DNA of 64,000 nucleotides from Flavobacterium sp. JAS. GTDB taxonomy: Bacteria > Bacteroidota > Bacteroidia > Flavobacteriales > Flavobacteriaceae. The stretch's first letter is position 1. Each line of letters begins with the position of its first letter. The position numbers and the translations under genes were made by a program. The notes under the pieces are model-generated. The model was given only the letters and a program-made list of their open reading frames with translations. It searched no databases and had not been told where the DNA came from. The stretch is from assembly GCF_020991455.1 (NCBI RefSeq), contig NZ_JAJMOX010000005.1:124001-188000 (forward strand). The letters run 5' to 3'. Shown here one piece after another: positions 26,384-35,407 of this stretch.

Positions 26384-26815
26384 ATGCGAAAAAAATCTTT
26401 ATCATTTCTTGTTGTTATACTTACTTTTTTAATTTCCTGTAATTCTAAAGAAGATAAAAGCCAATACAATCATATTGTCTATCGTGCTGTAAACAATAAG
26501 GATACGGCGATTCTAGTGATAAATATAAACGACAAACGATTCTACGGACGTTACGAAATATTATACCACAAAATTGGGAAGGATTCCGGAGACGTAAGAG
26601 GAGATATTAAAGGCGATACCTTAAGAGGAGATTTCCATTTTATCTCTAACGGAGGAAGCTGGAAAAGAACTCCATTGGCATTGTTAAAAAAAGAAAACAA
26701 ACTTTATCAGGGAAAAGGCGTAATTGGAACTTATTTTAATCTTCCTTGCTTTGTACCCGACCAGCCAATAGAATATGATAAGTCAGAATTTGTTTTTGAA
26801 GAGGTGAGAAAATAG
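26384..26815 (+). CDS. Small lipoprotein of unknown function
   Basis: A 143-residue lipoprotein: the signal region SLSFLVVILTFLISCNSKED gives a lipobox with Cys about 19. The mature part contains a strand-turn pattern (DSGDVRGDIKGDTLRGDFHF) consistent with a small beta-barrel. Function unknown. Its ATG touches the stop codon of the upstream exported protein, so they very likely act together in the envelope. The transcript is followed by a large inverted repeat. Confidence 0.75.
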   Translation: MRKKSLSFLVVILTFLISCNSKEDKSQYNHIVYRAVNNKDTAILVININDKRFYGRYEILYHKIGKDSGDVRGDIKGDTLRGDFHFISNGGSWKRTPLALLKKENKLYQGKGVIGTYFNLPCFVPDQPIEYDKSEFVFEEVRK

Positions 26816-26846
26816 CTTCAAGTTGTTTTGCTTTGAACATAATTTT

Positions 26847-26984
26847 ACCGCAAAGTGCGCTAAGTTTTTTTGCCTGTAGAACTTAATATAAACGCAGAGT
26901 TCGCAAAGCTTTATGTAGATAAAGCTTTGCGAACTCTGCGTTTGTGTACGTATTATGCATAAAATACATTGCGTACTTTGCGGT
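26847..26984. repeat. Nested inverted repeat element
   Basis: The inner hairpin has perfect 24-base arms (26891-26914 and 26919-26942; AACGCAGAGTTCGCAAAGCT...) around GTAG. Outer arms ACCGCAAAGT (26847-26856) and ACTTTGCGGT (26975-26984) also pair. It lies between convergent genes ending at 26815 and 27017. Related elements occur at 30857-31016 and 62518-62680. Confidence 0.9.
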
Positions 26985-27016
26985 TAATTAAAACATTCAA
27001 ACTTGAAACAAGAGTT

Positions 27017-28273
27017 TTACTCTAATCTTCCAATTTTCGAAGCCAATTCAAATATTTCAAGATCAAAATATTCTACAGAAGCCATAACGTGGTCAAAAAT
27101 ATCGGCTTGGATATATTCATAATTAGACCAGCGTTTGTCGCTCGAGAAAGCATAAATCTCTAACGGAACTCCATGCGCAGTCGATTGTAACTGACGACAC
27201 ATCATGTGCATGTCTTTATTCAAACCTGGATGTGTAATTAAATATTGCATTATATATTTTCTAAACAATCCCAGATTAGTCATATTTCGACCATTAAGCG
27301 CCAAGGTTTTATCTACGCCGCGGATATCATTGTATTTTTCAATTTCAGATTGTCTGCTTTCGATATAAGAACTTATCAATTGCACTTTTTTCATCTGATT
27401 CAAATCTTCATCCGTCAGGAAGCGAATACTGCTGCTTTTGATTAGAACGTGTCTTTTAATACGTCTTCCGTCAGATTTCTGCATTCCGCGCCAGTTCTGG
27501 AACGAATCAGAACTCAAAGCATAAGTTGGAATCGTTGTAATCGTATTATCAAAATTTCGAACCTTTACCGTTGTCAGATTAATTTCGATTACATCACCAT
27601 CAGCACCAAATTTATCCATCGTAATCCAGTCACCAATACGAACCATATCGTTTATGGCAACCTGAACACTCGAAACAAATCCCAGAATAGTATCTCTGAA
27701 AATCAAGATAATAATCGCCGAAAGCGTCCCTAAAATCGTCAGTAATTCGCCTTGTTTGATTCCGAATAACTTTGAAATAATGATTGCAACACCAAAAATC
27801 CAAAGCACAATCATAATGACCTGAACGAAACTATCGATTGGTTTATCGCTGTATTCCGGTTTTTGTTTTAGGTAATCACGTAAAGCGTTAAAAATTGTTC
27901 TGACAATCCATAAGGTTATCAATACAATATAAACACCAACTATTTTTCCAAAAACACTTTCCCAATATTCGTATTTATCCAGAATAATTGGAACCGCTTT
28001 ATAAATAAAGAAAAACGGAATTAAATAAGCGGTGTATTTTGTGGTTTTATTGTGAATTAAATAATCGTCAAATTTTGTTTTGGTTTTTTGCGCAAAAATG
28101 GCAGTCAGGGTTACCAAAACAAATTTTGCCATATAATAAATGGCATAAGCCAAAATCACCATAATGGCAATATTAAAGACAAGGCTAATGTAGGACGCAA
28201 AGTTGCGGCTCATTCCCCAATCTCTAAAAAGAGGGTATAAAAAGTTAAATATTTTATCCAAAAGATTAGGCAT
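27017..28273 (-). CDS. MscS-family mechanosensitive channel
   Basis: A 418-residue protein with about five N-terminal helices (about 22-45, 75-95, 105-125, 150-170, 178-200) and the MscS pore and beta domain: ILIFRDTILGFVSSVQVAI followed by NDMVRIGDWITMDKFGADGD. VIEINLTTVKVRNFDNTITT, then IPTYALSSDSFQNW, is the conserved beta stretch. Such channels open under membrane tension and release solutes on osmotic downshift. The length and the long C-terminal region resemble the YbdG-type subgroup. It overlaps the upstream DUF3817 gene by 8 bases. Confidence 0.92.
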   Translation of the reverse strand: MPNLLDKIFNFLYPLFRDWGMSRNFASYISLVFNIAIMVILAYAIYYMAKFVLVTLTAIFAQKTKTKFDDYLIHNKTTKYTAYLIPFFFIYKAVPIILDKYEYWESVFGKIVGVYIVLITLWIVRTIFNALRDYLKQKPEYSDKPIDSFVQVIMIVLWIFGVAIIISKLFGIKQGELLTILGTLSAIIILIFRDTILGFVSSVQVAINDMVRIGDWITMDKFGADGDVIEINLTTVKVRNFDNTITTIPTYALSSDSFQNWRGMQKSDGRRIKRHVLIKSSSIRFLTDEDLNQMKKVQLISSYIESRQSEIEKYNDIRGVDKTLALNGRNMTNLGLFRKYIMQYLITHPGLNKDMHMMCRQLQSTAHGVPLEIYAFSSDKRWSNYEYIQADIFDHVMASVEYFDLEIFELASKIGRLE

Positions 28274-28553
28274 TATTTTCTAAATATTTTTTCTCGATAT
28301 AAAAAGTTCCAAAAGGAATAAGAGAAGCTATTTGAATAATTCCGAAAGTTTTTAAATCCCAGTTTTGAGGTTTTCTAAGTAAAAATGCCAACAATACATA
28401 TCCTATAAATAAAACACCATGTGTCATTCCTAAAGGACGTAATAAGGTATGATAAAGTTCAGGATTATTGGTCTTAACGAAAAGCATATTGGTAAATAAC
28501 ACTAAATAAGAGATTCCCTCTAAAATTGCAGTAACTTTGAAAATCTTGAGCAT
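28266..28553 (-). CDS. DUF3817 small membrane protein
   Basis: A 95-residue membrane protein with three hydrophobic segments. It starts MLKIFKVTAILEGISYLVLF, a characteristic DUF3817 opening, and contains PLGMTHGVLFIGYVLLAF with the conserved H-G. The frame is open to 28613, but an exact promoter box lies at 28580-28587, inside that extension, so the ATG at 28553 is preferred. Function of the family is unknown. It overlaps the MscS-type channel start by 8 bases; the two are one operon. Confidence 0.85.
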   Translation of the reverse strand: MLKIFKVTAILEGISYLVLFTNMLFVKTNNPELYHTLLRPLGMTHGVLFIGYVLLAFLLRKPQNWDLKTFGIIQIASLIPFGTFYIEKKYLENNA

Positions 28554-28579
28554 GTATATATTTTTTGAGTTTATTCCAG

Positions 28580-28587
28580 CAAAATTA
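28580..28587 (-). promoter_or_regulatory. -7 promoter box for the DUF3817-MscS operon
   Basis: Minus-strand TAATTTTG matches TAnnTTTG exactly, about 27 bases before the ATG at 28553. This box decides against the longer open frame. Confidence 0.6.
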
Positions 28588-28656
28588 AGTATTATCGTTG
28601 GTTTTTGCGACATGAATCAGGAAAGTAATTTACTTTTGTATTCTTAAACTTTGATA

Positions 28657-29190
28657 ATGAGTAAACGCGATTTAAAAAAATATTTGACCGAATTGAACAA
28701 AGAACAACTCGAAGAACAAATAATCGAGTTGTACGAAAAGTTTAGTCCTGTAAAAGTCTATTACGATTTTGTTTTCAACCCAAAAGAAGATAAACTGCTT
28801 CAGGAATGCAAAGTCAAAATTTCACATGAATATTTTCCAATCAAAAAGCCCAATGCAAAAAGGCGTCCAAAAGCCAAAATGCGCCGTTCGGTTGCACAGA
28901 AATACATCAAACATTTCATTTTGATAGGTGTTGATCCTTTTGTGATTGCTGATATTATGCTTTACAACATCGAAATTGCGCAAACGTATTCGTCACAAAA
29001 TTTAGTAAAGCAGGAATTATTCTACAAAAGCATTTTTAATTCATTTGAACAAGCCGTAAATTTTTCAATTTCCAACGGAATTTTAGCAGATTTTAAAGAA
29101 CGTATTTTTAACATTCAAGAAGAAACTATTCAACAAAAATGGAAAAACAAGTACGATTTTGAAGCAATTTTAGATAAAATCGACTCATAA
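28657..29190 (+). CDS. DUF6155-family protein
   Basis: A 177-residue soluble helical protein starting MSKRDLKKYLTELNKEQLEE. The KVYYDFVFNPKEDKLLQECK segment and the basic PNAKRRPKAKMRRSVAQKYI stretch match what I recall of DUF6155 in Bacteroidetes; function unknown. The frame opens two codons earlier at a TTG, but the ATG at 28657 fits better. An exact TACTTTTG promoter box lies at 28631-28638. It is divergent from the DUF3817 gene and precedes the helicase gene, which has its own promoter box. Confidence 0.78.
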   Translation: MSKRDLKKYLTELNKEQLEEQIIELYEKFSPVKVYYDFVFNPKEDKLLQECKVKISHEYFPIKKPNAKRRPKAKMRRSVAQKYIKHFILIGVDPFVIADIMLYNIEIAQTYSSQNLVKQELFYKSIFNSFEQAVNFSISNGILADFKERIFNIQEETIQQKWKNKYDFEAILDKIDS

Positions 29191-29270
29191 AAACACTTCT
29201 CATAAAAAATCTTATTTAAAAAAAACATTTATTTTAGGTTAAAATAAGATGAATAACTGTTTTTTCGGTG

Positions 29271-29278
29271 TATTTTTG
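29271..29278 (+). promoter_or_regulatory. -7 promoter box for the helicase gene
   Basis: TATTTTTG matches TAnnTTTG exactly, 20 bases before the ATG at 29299. Confidence 0.55.
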
Positions 29279-29298
29279 CAAAAATCCAAAAATAAACA

Positions 29299-30837
29299 AT
29301 GTCTCAAAACACTTTAGAAATAGAAAGAGAAGAGAAAAAAGAACTTTATGCATACCAAAAAGGCGATATCGACGCCATTTTTGAACGTTTAGACAATGCT
29401 CCTTCGAAACATCATTTATTATATCAATTGCCAACAGGTGGTGGAAAAACAGTGATTTTTTCCGAAATCGTGCGTCGTTATTTGGCAAATAATGATAAAA
29501 AAGTGGTTGTTTTAACACACCGTATCGAGCTTTGTAAACAAACCTCAAAAATGTTAAAAGGGTTTGGTGTTTCTAATAAAATTATCAATAGTAAAGTAAA
29601 AGAATTGCCTGACCAAAACGATTTTTCTTGTTTTGTTGCGATGGTTGAGACTTTAAAAAACCGTATCAATGATGAGAAATTACATCTTGATAACATTGGT
29701 TTAGTTATTATCGATGAGGCACATTACAATTCATTCAGAAAATTATTAAACTCATTCAAAAATGCTTTTATTCTTGGAGTAACAGCAACGCCATTGAGTT
29801 CGAATATAAAATTACCAATGCACCAGAGTTACGATGAACTTATTGTGGGAGACACCATTAGTTCATTGATTGACAAAGGTTTCTTGGCTAAAGCGACCAC
29901 TTATAGTTATGATGTAGGATTGACATCACTTAAAGTAGGTATCAACGGAGATTATACCGTAAAATCATCAGACGATTTATATACGAATACTATCATGCAG
30001 GAAAAACTTTTGCATGCGTATACAGAACGTTCATTGGGTAAGAAAACCTTAATTTTCAACAACGGTATTCATACTTCATTATATGTATATGAAACGTTTA
30101 GAGAAGCCGGTTACGACATTAGACACCTTGACAATACAAGTAGTTCTGAAGAGCGTAAAGACATCTTACAATGGTTTAAAAAGACTCCTGATGCGATTTT
30201 AACATCGGTAGGAATTTTAACTACAGGTTTTGATGAGCCAACAGTTGAAACTATTATCCTGAACAGAGCAACAAAATCGCTAACTTTATACTACCAAATG
30301 ATTGGTCGTGGTTCTCGTAAATTACCTGGTAAAGACGAGTTTACCGTTATCGATTTAGGTAATAATGCAGCACGTTTTGGTTTATGGAGCGAGCCTGTAA
30401 ACTGGCAGCATATCTTTAAATCGCCTGAGTTTTATTTGGAGAACTTACGTGATGATACAGAAATTGAGTTGTATTTCAAATACAGCATGCCACCGGAATT
30501 ACGTGCTAAATTCAGTAAAACTGCCGATGTAACTTTTGATGTTGATGAAGAGCACAAACTAATCATCAAGCAAAATTTACGTTCTAAAGTTGTATTAGAC
30601 AAATCATTAGAGCAACACGCTGCAATGTGTGTCGATAATACTGAAACATTACAAGAAGCAAAATCATTAGGAAAAGAGCTTGAGGACGATATCGAATGCC
30701 GTATCAAACGTTACGCAAAATGTTTGAGCCAATGTAGTAAAAACTACCGCGAATGGCTGGTTGACGATTACAAACTAAAACTAGTTTTGTTAATTGGTAA
30801 AAAGTATCGTGAAAAAATCATGAACGAACCAGATTGA
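29299..30837 (+). CDS. Superfamily 2 helicase (DEAH type, UvrB/XPB-like)
   Basis: A 512-residue SF2 helicase. Motif I is LPTGGGKTVIF (residues 46-51 for TGGGKT), motif II IIDEAHYNS, motif III VTATPLS, and motif VI YYQMIGRGSRK. The RecA-like core ends near residue 370, and the remaining 140 residues form a family-specific C-terminal region with scattered cysteines (about residues 438-490, AMCVDNTE, ECRIKRYAKCLSQC). Its DNA or RNA substrate is not known. It is followed by a repeat-rich spacer and a second, unrelated helicase gene. Codon usage looks unusually clean, as in well-expressed genes. Confidence 0.9.
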   Translation: MSQNTLEIEREEKKELYAYQKGDIDAIFERLDNAPSKHHLLYQLPTGGGKTVIFSEIVRRYLANNDKKVVVLTHRIELCKQTSKMLKGFGVSNKIINSKVKELPDQNDFSCFVAMVETLKNRINDEKLHLDNIGLVIIDEAHYNSFRKLLNSFKNAFILGVTATPLSSNIKLPMHQSYDELIVGDTISSLIDKGFLAKATTYSYDVGLTSLKVGINGDYTVKSSDDLYTNTIMQEKLLHAYTERSLGKKTLIFNNGIHTSLYVYETFREAGYDIRHLDNTSSSEERKDILQWFKKTPDAILTSVGILTTGFDEPTVETIILNRATKSLTLYYQMIGRGSRKLPGKDEFTVIDLGNNAARFGLWSEPVNWQHIFKSPEFYLENLRDDTEIELYFKYSMPPELRAKFSKTADVTFDVDEEHKLIIKQNLRSKVVLDKSLEQHAAMCVDNTETLQEAKSLGKELEDDIECRIKRYAKCLSQCSKNYREWLVDDYKLKLVLLIGKKYREKIMNEPD

Positions 30838-30856
30838 TCTCAAAAGGGTTAAAAAA

Positions 30857-31016
30857 GTTTCAGGTTCCAGGTTTCAAGTTGTTTTCTTTGAACATAATTT
30901 AACCACAAAGTTCGCAAAGTTTTACAATATTAACGCAAGTTATACTTTGTGTACTTTGCGAAAAAACTTTGCGAACTTTGCGGTTAAGCACACAAAGCAA
31001 ACCTGAAACCTGAAAC
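30857..31016. repeat. Nested inverted repeat element
   Basis: Outer arms: GTTTCAGGTTCCAGGTTTC (about 30857) and ACCTGAAACCTGAAAC (to 31016). Inner arms: TTTAACCACAAAGTTCGCAA (about 30898) and TTTGCGAACTTTGCGGTTAA (to about 30986). It fills the spacer between the two helicase genes, just before the AAACAAAAA-rich start of the second. Confidence 0.85.
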
Positions 31017-31046
31017 AAAAAAAACAAAAATAAACAAAACAAAAAA

Positions 31047-32381
31047 ATGTCTAAACAATTCTCATCATTAGGAATTTCAGCACCAATTTTAAAAGCTTTA
31101 AGCGAATTGAATATTGTTGAACCAACAGAAATTCAGCAAAAAACAATTCCGTTACTTTTATCTGAAAGTCATGATGTTGTAGGTTTAGCCAAAACCGGAA
31201 CTGGTAAAACTGCCGCTTTCGGATTGCCGTTATTACAATTAATTAATACAGAATCTTCTGTTGTTCAAGCCGTTATTTTGGTTCCAACCAGAGAACTTGG
31301 ACAACAAATATTCAGAAATTTAGAGGATTTTGGAAAACATATTCCAAATATCTCTATAGCTTCAACTTGTGGTGGAATCCCCATTAAGCCACAAATTGAA
31401 CGCCTTAAAGCTCCAACACATATCGTAGTAGCAACGCCGGGACGTTTAATCGATTTGATTCAGCGTAAAGCAATTGACTTAAAACAAACCGAATATTTAG
31501 TGTTAGACGAAGCCGATGAAATGGTTTCGATCTTAAAAGAAAGTTTAGACGAAATCGTAGCCGAACTTCCTAAAAAACACCGCACATTATTGTTCTCTGC
31601 AACTTTACCGGGAACAATCAAACAATTGATTCAGAATTACTTAAACAAAAATGTAGTTCAAGTAAGTGCCAATATGGAAACTGTTGGTAACCAAGGAATT
31701 GATCACGAATATATTGTAGTTGATCCAATTGAAAAATTGGACGTTTTAATGCATTTCCTGAACTCAAAAGAAGGAGAGCGCGGAATTATTTTCTGTAAAA
31801 CTAAAGCTGCAGTCAACAAACTAGCTAAAAACCTGGCTATAAACCGTTTTTCTTCTGGAGCACTTCATGGAAGTTTATCGCAAGGAATTCGTGACAGAAT
31901 CATGGAGCAATTTCGTGAAGGACACATTAATATTCTGGTTGCTACAGATTTAGCTGCAAGAGGAATCGACGTAAAAGAAATCTCTTATGTTGTAAATTAT
32001 CATTTGCCGGATACTTACGAAACTTATGTTCACCGTAGCGGAAGAACTGCAAGAGCAGGGGCAAAAGGGCTTTCTTTGACCGTTTTGCAAGAGGAAGAAG
32101 TAGCTGAAATTCCGGAATTTGAAAAAGAATTAGGAATTAAATTTACTAAATTCCAAAAACCTTCAGTTATAAGTTTAGAAGAGAATAATACGCTTTTATG
32201 GGCGAAACAAATCTTCAAAACAAAACCAAATCACGATATTTCGACAGATTTAAAAACTAAGGTAAAAACTGTTTTTCATCATCTTACTAAAGACGAATTG
32301 ATTGAAAAATTACTCGCTAATTACGTTTTGCAAAACAAAGTTGAAGTAACGGAGAAACCTGTTAAAAAATTCAAAAAGTAA
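31047..32381 (+). CDS. DEAD-box RNA helicase
   Basis: A 444-residue DEAD-box ATPase that unwinds short RNA duplexes. The Q motif region is LNIVEPTEIQQKTIP, motif I AKTGTGKTAAFG (about 48-58), Ia PTRELGQQ, II VLDEADEMV, III FSATLPG, IV FCKTKAAVNKLA, V ATDLAARGIDV, VI HRSGRTARAG. All are intact. The C-terminal tail after about residue 375 is lysine-rich and ends VKKFKK, a plausible RNA-binding extension. Likely roles are ribosome assembly or cold adaptation. Monocistronic, with a poor terminator. Confidence 0.93.
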   Translation: MSKQFSSLGISAPILKALSELNIVEPTEIQQKTIPLLLSESHDVVGLAKTGTGKTAAFGLPLLQLINTESSVVQAVILVPTRELGQQIFRNLEDFGKHIPNISIASTCGGIPIKPQIERLKAPTHIVVATPGRLIDLIQRKAIDLKQTEYLVLDEADEMVSILKESLDEIVAELPKKHRTLLFSATLPGTIKQLIQNYLNKNVVQVSANMETVGNQGIDHEYIVVDPIEKLDVLMHFLNSKEGERGIIFCKTKAAVNKLAKNLAINRFSSGALHGSLSQGIRDRIMEQFREGHINILVATDLAARGIDVKEISYVVNYHLPDTYETYVHRSGRTARAGAKGLSLTVLQEEEVAEIPEFEKELGIKFTKFQKPSVISLEENNTLLWAKQIFKTKPNHDISTDLKTKVKTVFHHLTKDELIEKLLANYVLQNKVEVTEKPVKKFKK

Positions 32382-32453
32382 TATTTGCCCTTATTCTTTT
32401 TCTAATTTATATCGTAATTTTATAGAGTAATAACATTCTGTAAAAGCAAATTT

Positions 32454-32981
32454 ATGATGGCAGATATTGAAGTAAAAAGAATAACAATAAACGAGCTTGC
32501 ACAATTGCAAAAAATTGGCAGGCAAACTTTTCAGGAAACTTTTTCGGACTCAAATTCCGAAGAAAACATGAAAAATTATTTAGACGAAGGGTTTTCAACC
32601 GAGAAACTAACTGCTGAACTTAATAATAAAGATTCCGAATTTTATTTTGCCACTCTTGAAAATAACGTAATAGGTTATTTAAAAGTGAACTTCGGAGAAT
32701 CTCAAACCGAATTAAAAGACAATAAAGCACTGGAAATTGAACGAATCTACGTTTCAAAAGATTTTCATGGCAAAAAAGTAGGACAATTACTGTACGACAA
32801 AGCCATAGAAGTTGCCAGACAAAAAAACAATGAATATGTATGGCTAGGCGTTTGGGAGGAAAATCTGAGAGCAATCAATTTTTACACAAAAAATGGTTTT
32901 GTTGAATTTGACAAACACATTTTTAAATTAGGAAATGATGAGCAAACAGACATTATGATGAAACTTAAATTAGCAAATTAA
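32454..32981 (+). CDS. GNAT-family N-acetyltransferase
   Basis: A 175-residue acetyltransferase. The coenzyme A motif is IERIYVSKDFHGKKVGQLLY (Q/R-x-x-G-x-G/A form: HGKKVGQ), followed by DKAIEVARQKNNEYVWLGVW and INFYTKNGFVEFDKH, the C-terminal N-x-x-A-I-x-F-Y-x-K-x-G-F. The acceptor could be a small amine, a peptide N-terminus or an antibiotic and is not predictable. A second ATG (32457) is equally possible. It stands alone between the RNA helicase and the NADH dehydrogenase gene. Confidence 0.9.
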   Translation: MMADIEVKRITINELAQLQKIGRQTFQETFSDSNSEENMKNYLDEGFSTEKLTAELNNKDSEFYFATLENNVIGYLKVNFGESQTELKDNKALEIERIYVSKDFHGKKVGQLLYDKAIEVARQKNNEYVWLGVWEENLRAINFYTKNGFVEFDKHIFKLGNDEQTDIMMKLKLAN

Positions 32982-33104
32982 TTCTACCGGAATTTAAAAG
33001 AAAACTCAAATTGGGTTTCGTATGTAGAATTATAATGTTAAATTTATGCAACTGCAAAAGCAGAATAGTTTTACTCATGAATCCTACTTAATAGACAACA
33101 TAAT

Positions 33105-34379
33105 ATGAAAATAGTCATTATAGGAGGTGGTTTTGCGGGAATCAATCTTGCAAAAGAGCTTGTAAACCATCCTCAAATACAAGTAACGCTTGTAGACAAA
33201 AACAATTACAATTTTTTCCCTCCACTTATATATCAGGTTGCGACCGCATTTTTAGAACCCTCAAGTATTAGTTATCCTTTTAGAAAATTCTTTGCAGGCA
33301 AAAAAAATCTGCAATTTCGTTTAGGAGAATTACTTTCTATAGTTCCTGCTGAGAATAAAATAATTCTCAACAATGGCGAATTAACGTATGATTATCTGGT
33401 TTTTGCTACTGGAGCCGAAACAAGTTATTTTGGCATGGAAAACGTAATGAAAAATGCCATTCCGATGAAAACCTTAAATGATGCCATCGAAATGCGTAAT
33501 GCGTTGCTTAAAAACCTTGAAAAAGCTGCAATTACCAAAGATATGCGCAAACGTCGTAAATTATTGACGATTGTAGTTGCCGGAGGAGGACCAACAGGAG
33601 TAGAGGTTTCAGGAATGTTTGCCGAAATGCGAAAAAATATTCTGCTTAAAGAATATCCGGAATTAGAAACATCAGCCAGTAATGTTTATTTGGTCGATGG
33701 GGGAGACGCACTACTCTCGCCTATGAGTGAAGCTTCTCAAAAAGACACCTTAGAAGCGCTTACAAAACTTGGAGTTGTCGTTAAACTGCATACCCGCGTT
33801 ACAGATTATGTTGATGATACTGTATTTTTTGAAAACGGAGAAACCATCCAAACCAAAAATTTAATTTGGGCAGCCGGAGTTTCTGCCAAACTATTTGACG
33901 GAATTCCAAAAGAAAGTTACGGCCGCGGAAGACGTATGGCAACGGATCAATATAATAAAGTAAATGGTTTTGAAAATATTTATGCAATTGGTGACACAGC
34001 AATTTTAGCCGGTGATAAAAATTTCCCAGACGGACACCCGCAAGTGGCTCAGGTAGCAATTCAGCAAGGATTAAATTTAGCTAAAAACTTTAAAGCTTTA
34101 GCTCAAAAGAAACCACTTAAACCATTCGCTTATAACGACAAAGGCTCAATGGCAATTATCGGAAAAAACAAAGCAGTAGTTGATTTACCAAGTCCAAAGT
34201 GGCATTTTAAAGGTTTTTTTGCCTGGATCATTTGGTTGTTTATCCATTTAATTTCTCTAATAACCTACAGAAACAGATTAAACACTTTCTGGAACTGGAT
34301 GGTAGCATATTTTGCCCGAGATCAATCTTTGAGAATGATTATCAGACCAGAAAAGAGATCTTTAGAAGATAAAGTTTAA
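33105..34379 (+). CDS. Type II NADH dehydrogenase-like FAD oxidoreductase
   Basis: A 424-residue flavoprotein of the NDH-2 family, which passes electrons from NADH to quinone at the inner face of the membrane without pumping. The FAD motif is VIIGGGFAGINLAKEL (7-22); the NADH motif is VVAGGGPTGVEVSGMFAEM (about 165-183); YAIGDTAIL is the FAD-phosphate closing motif. A hydrophobic stretch near the C-terminus (GFFAWIIWLFIHLISLITY, about 370-390) probably anchors it to the membrane. It is followed by a family A repeat, an inverted repeat and a terminator. Confidence 0.9.
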   Translation: MKIVIIGGGFAGINLAKELVNHPQIQVTLVDKNNYNFFPPLIYQVATAFLEPSSISYPFRKFFAGKKNLQFRLGELLSIVPAENKIILNNGELTYDYLVFATGAETSYFGMENVMKNAIPMKTLNDAIEMRNALLKNLEKAAITKDMRKRRKLLTIVVAGGGPTGVEVSGMFAEMRKNILLKEYPELETSASNVYLVDGGDALLSPMSEASQKDTLEALTKLGVVVKLHTRVTDYVDDTVFFENGETIQTKNLIWAAGVSAKLFDGIPKESYGRGRRMATDQYNKVNGFENIYAIGDTAILAGDKNFPDGHPQVAQVAIQQGLNLAKNFKALAQKKPLKPFAYNDKGSMAIIGKNKAVVDLPSPKWHFKGFFAWIIWLFIHLISLITYRNRLNTFWNWMVAYFARDQSLRMIIRPEKRSLEDKV

Positions 34380-34381
34380 TT

Positions 34382-34416
34382 TTAAATCCCAATTCTCAAA
34401 TTCCAAATTCCAATTG
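34382..34416. repeat. Post-stop repeat, family A
   Basis: TTTAAATCCC then TCAAATTCCAAATTCCAATT start 2 bases after the stop codon of the NADH dehydrogenase-like gene, in gene-sense orientation. Confidence 0.75.
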
Positions 34417-34471
34417 TATTTTGAACTTTAAAGGTAAATGTTTTTTTGAATTCAAAAATTTCACTAAAGTT

Positions 34472-34550
34472 GTTTCACGCAGATTTAAGAAGATTTAAGC
34501 AGATTATAATTAAAATAAATCTGCTCAAATCTGCAGAATCTGCGTGAAAC
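34472..34550. repeat. Inverted repeat with GTTTCACGCAGATT arms
   Basis: GTTTCACGCAGATT (34472-34485) and AATCTGCGTGAAAC (34537-34550) are perfect arms, with an inner AGCAGATT/AATCTGCT pair. A similar element lies at about 35198-35265. Confidence 0.85.
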
Positions 34551-34597
34551 ATTTTTTTTAAATCTATACAATCTATTGTGTTGAGAATTTTAAATAT

Positions 34598-34635
34598 AAA
34601 AAAGCCAAAATCCAATATGGATTCTGGCTTTTTTT
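34598..34635. terminator. Bidirectional terminator between convergent genes
   Basis: AAAAAAGCCAAAATCC and GGATTCTGGCTTTTTTT pair with one mismatch, with T-runs on both strands. It separates the NADH dehydrogenase-like gene from the DUF4242 gene. Confidence 0.88.
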
Positions 34636-34645
34636 AATTTTAAGT

Positions 34646-34918
34646 TTATTCAGCAGTTGTTGGATCAATTACACCAAAAACCTCACTTACTGAATTGGCT
34701 GGAAAACCGCCAAGTTTAGCATGTTCATAAACCATTTCTTCATTTGGCGCAATATATACGCAGTAGATTTTATCGTTTGTGACATAACTGTTTACCCATT
34801 GAATTTGAGTTCCTAATTGATTAAGTACTCCACATGAGGTTTGTGAAATATCTTTTAATTGATCAGATGTAAGTTTACCGGCATTTGGGATTTCCCTTTC
34901 AATAACATATTTAGGCAT
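34646..34918 (-). CDS. DUF4242 small protein
   Basis: A 90-residue protein starting MPKYVIEREIPNAGKLTSDQ, characteristic of DUF4242, with WVNSYVTNDKIYCVYIAPNE in the middle and HAKLGGFPANSV near the end. The family has a ferredoxin-like fold and has been described as nickel-binding; a clear conserved ligand set is a His and a Cys here, but the role is unproven. It is convergent with the NADH dehydrogenase-like gene and shares a terminator with it. A near-500-base spacer lies upstream. Confidence 0.85.
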   Translation of the reverse strand: MPKYVIEREIPNAGKLTSDQLKDISQTSCGVLNQLGTQIQWVNSYVTNDKIYCVYIAPNEEMVYEHAKLGGFPANSVSEVFGVIDPTTAE

Positions 34919-35155
34919 AATAATTAAGCATTTATTTTCCTACTCGTGTGGCTTTTCGGTTTCGCCCCGTTTTTCAAATGGTATCTGGATTCCACTTAAT
35001 TTTAAGCAGTATAAAATTAATAAAATAAAGAACATCAAAAACGTTATGCACTGATTTTTAAACATATAAAATTTATTTCCAACAGTAAAAATTGGATTAG
35101 CAAATTATGCTTAATCTTTCTCTCGCCGACGCAAAATCGTCAAGCTTTTTGCCAC

Positions 35156-35299
35156 TCCCGATAGCTATCGGGATGTACAAATTAAAAAAAAATTTGTTTC
35201 ACGCAGATTCTGCAGATTTAAGCAGATTTATTTTAATTATAATCTGCGTAGATCTGCTTAAATCTTTTTAATAAACTTGGCTCCCGATAACTATCGGGA
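35156..35299. repeat. Repeat cluster with CCCGATAGCTATCGGG palindromes
   Basis: The perfect palindrome TCCCGATAGCTATCGGGA lies at 35156-35173 and a one-base variant at 35282-35299. Between them is an inverted repeat with TTTCACGCAGATT and CAGATTTAAGCAGATTT units (about 35198-35265). A third palindrome copy is at 62601-62620. The 489-base spacer 34919-35407 holds these repeats and no gene that I can see. Confidence 0.85.
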
Positions 35300-35407
35300 T
35301 TGAGAGAGATTTATTCGTCATAGCATTGTAGATTTTCTTAACTTAATGACATTGCCCGAGCGCTAGCGAACAGGCGAAGCAATTTAAAAATTTGGAATTT
35401 ATTCTAC

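Noticed and set aside
28554..28613. Longer N-terminus for the DUF3817 protein
   Set aside because: An exact promoter box (28580-28587) lies inside it, and the family starts at MLKIFKV.
34919..35407. Possible CRISPR array or small RNA gene in the long spacer
   Set aside because: The repeats are palindromic and irregularly spaced, with no constant repeat-spacer unit and no cas genes.
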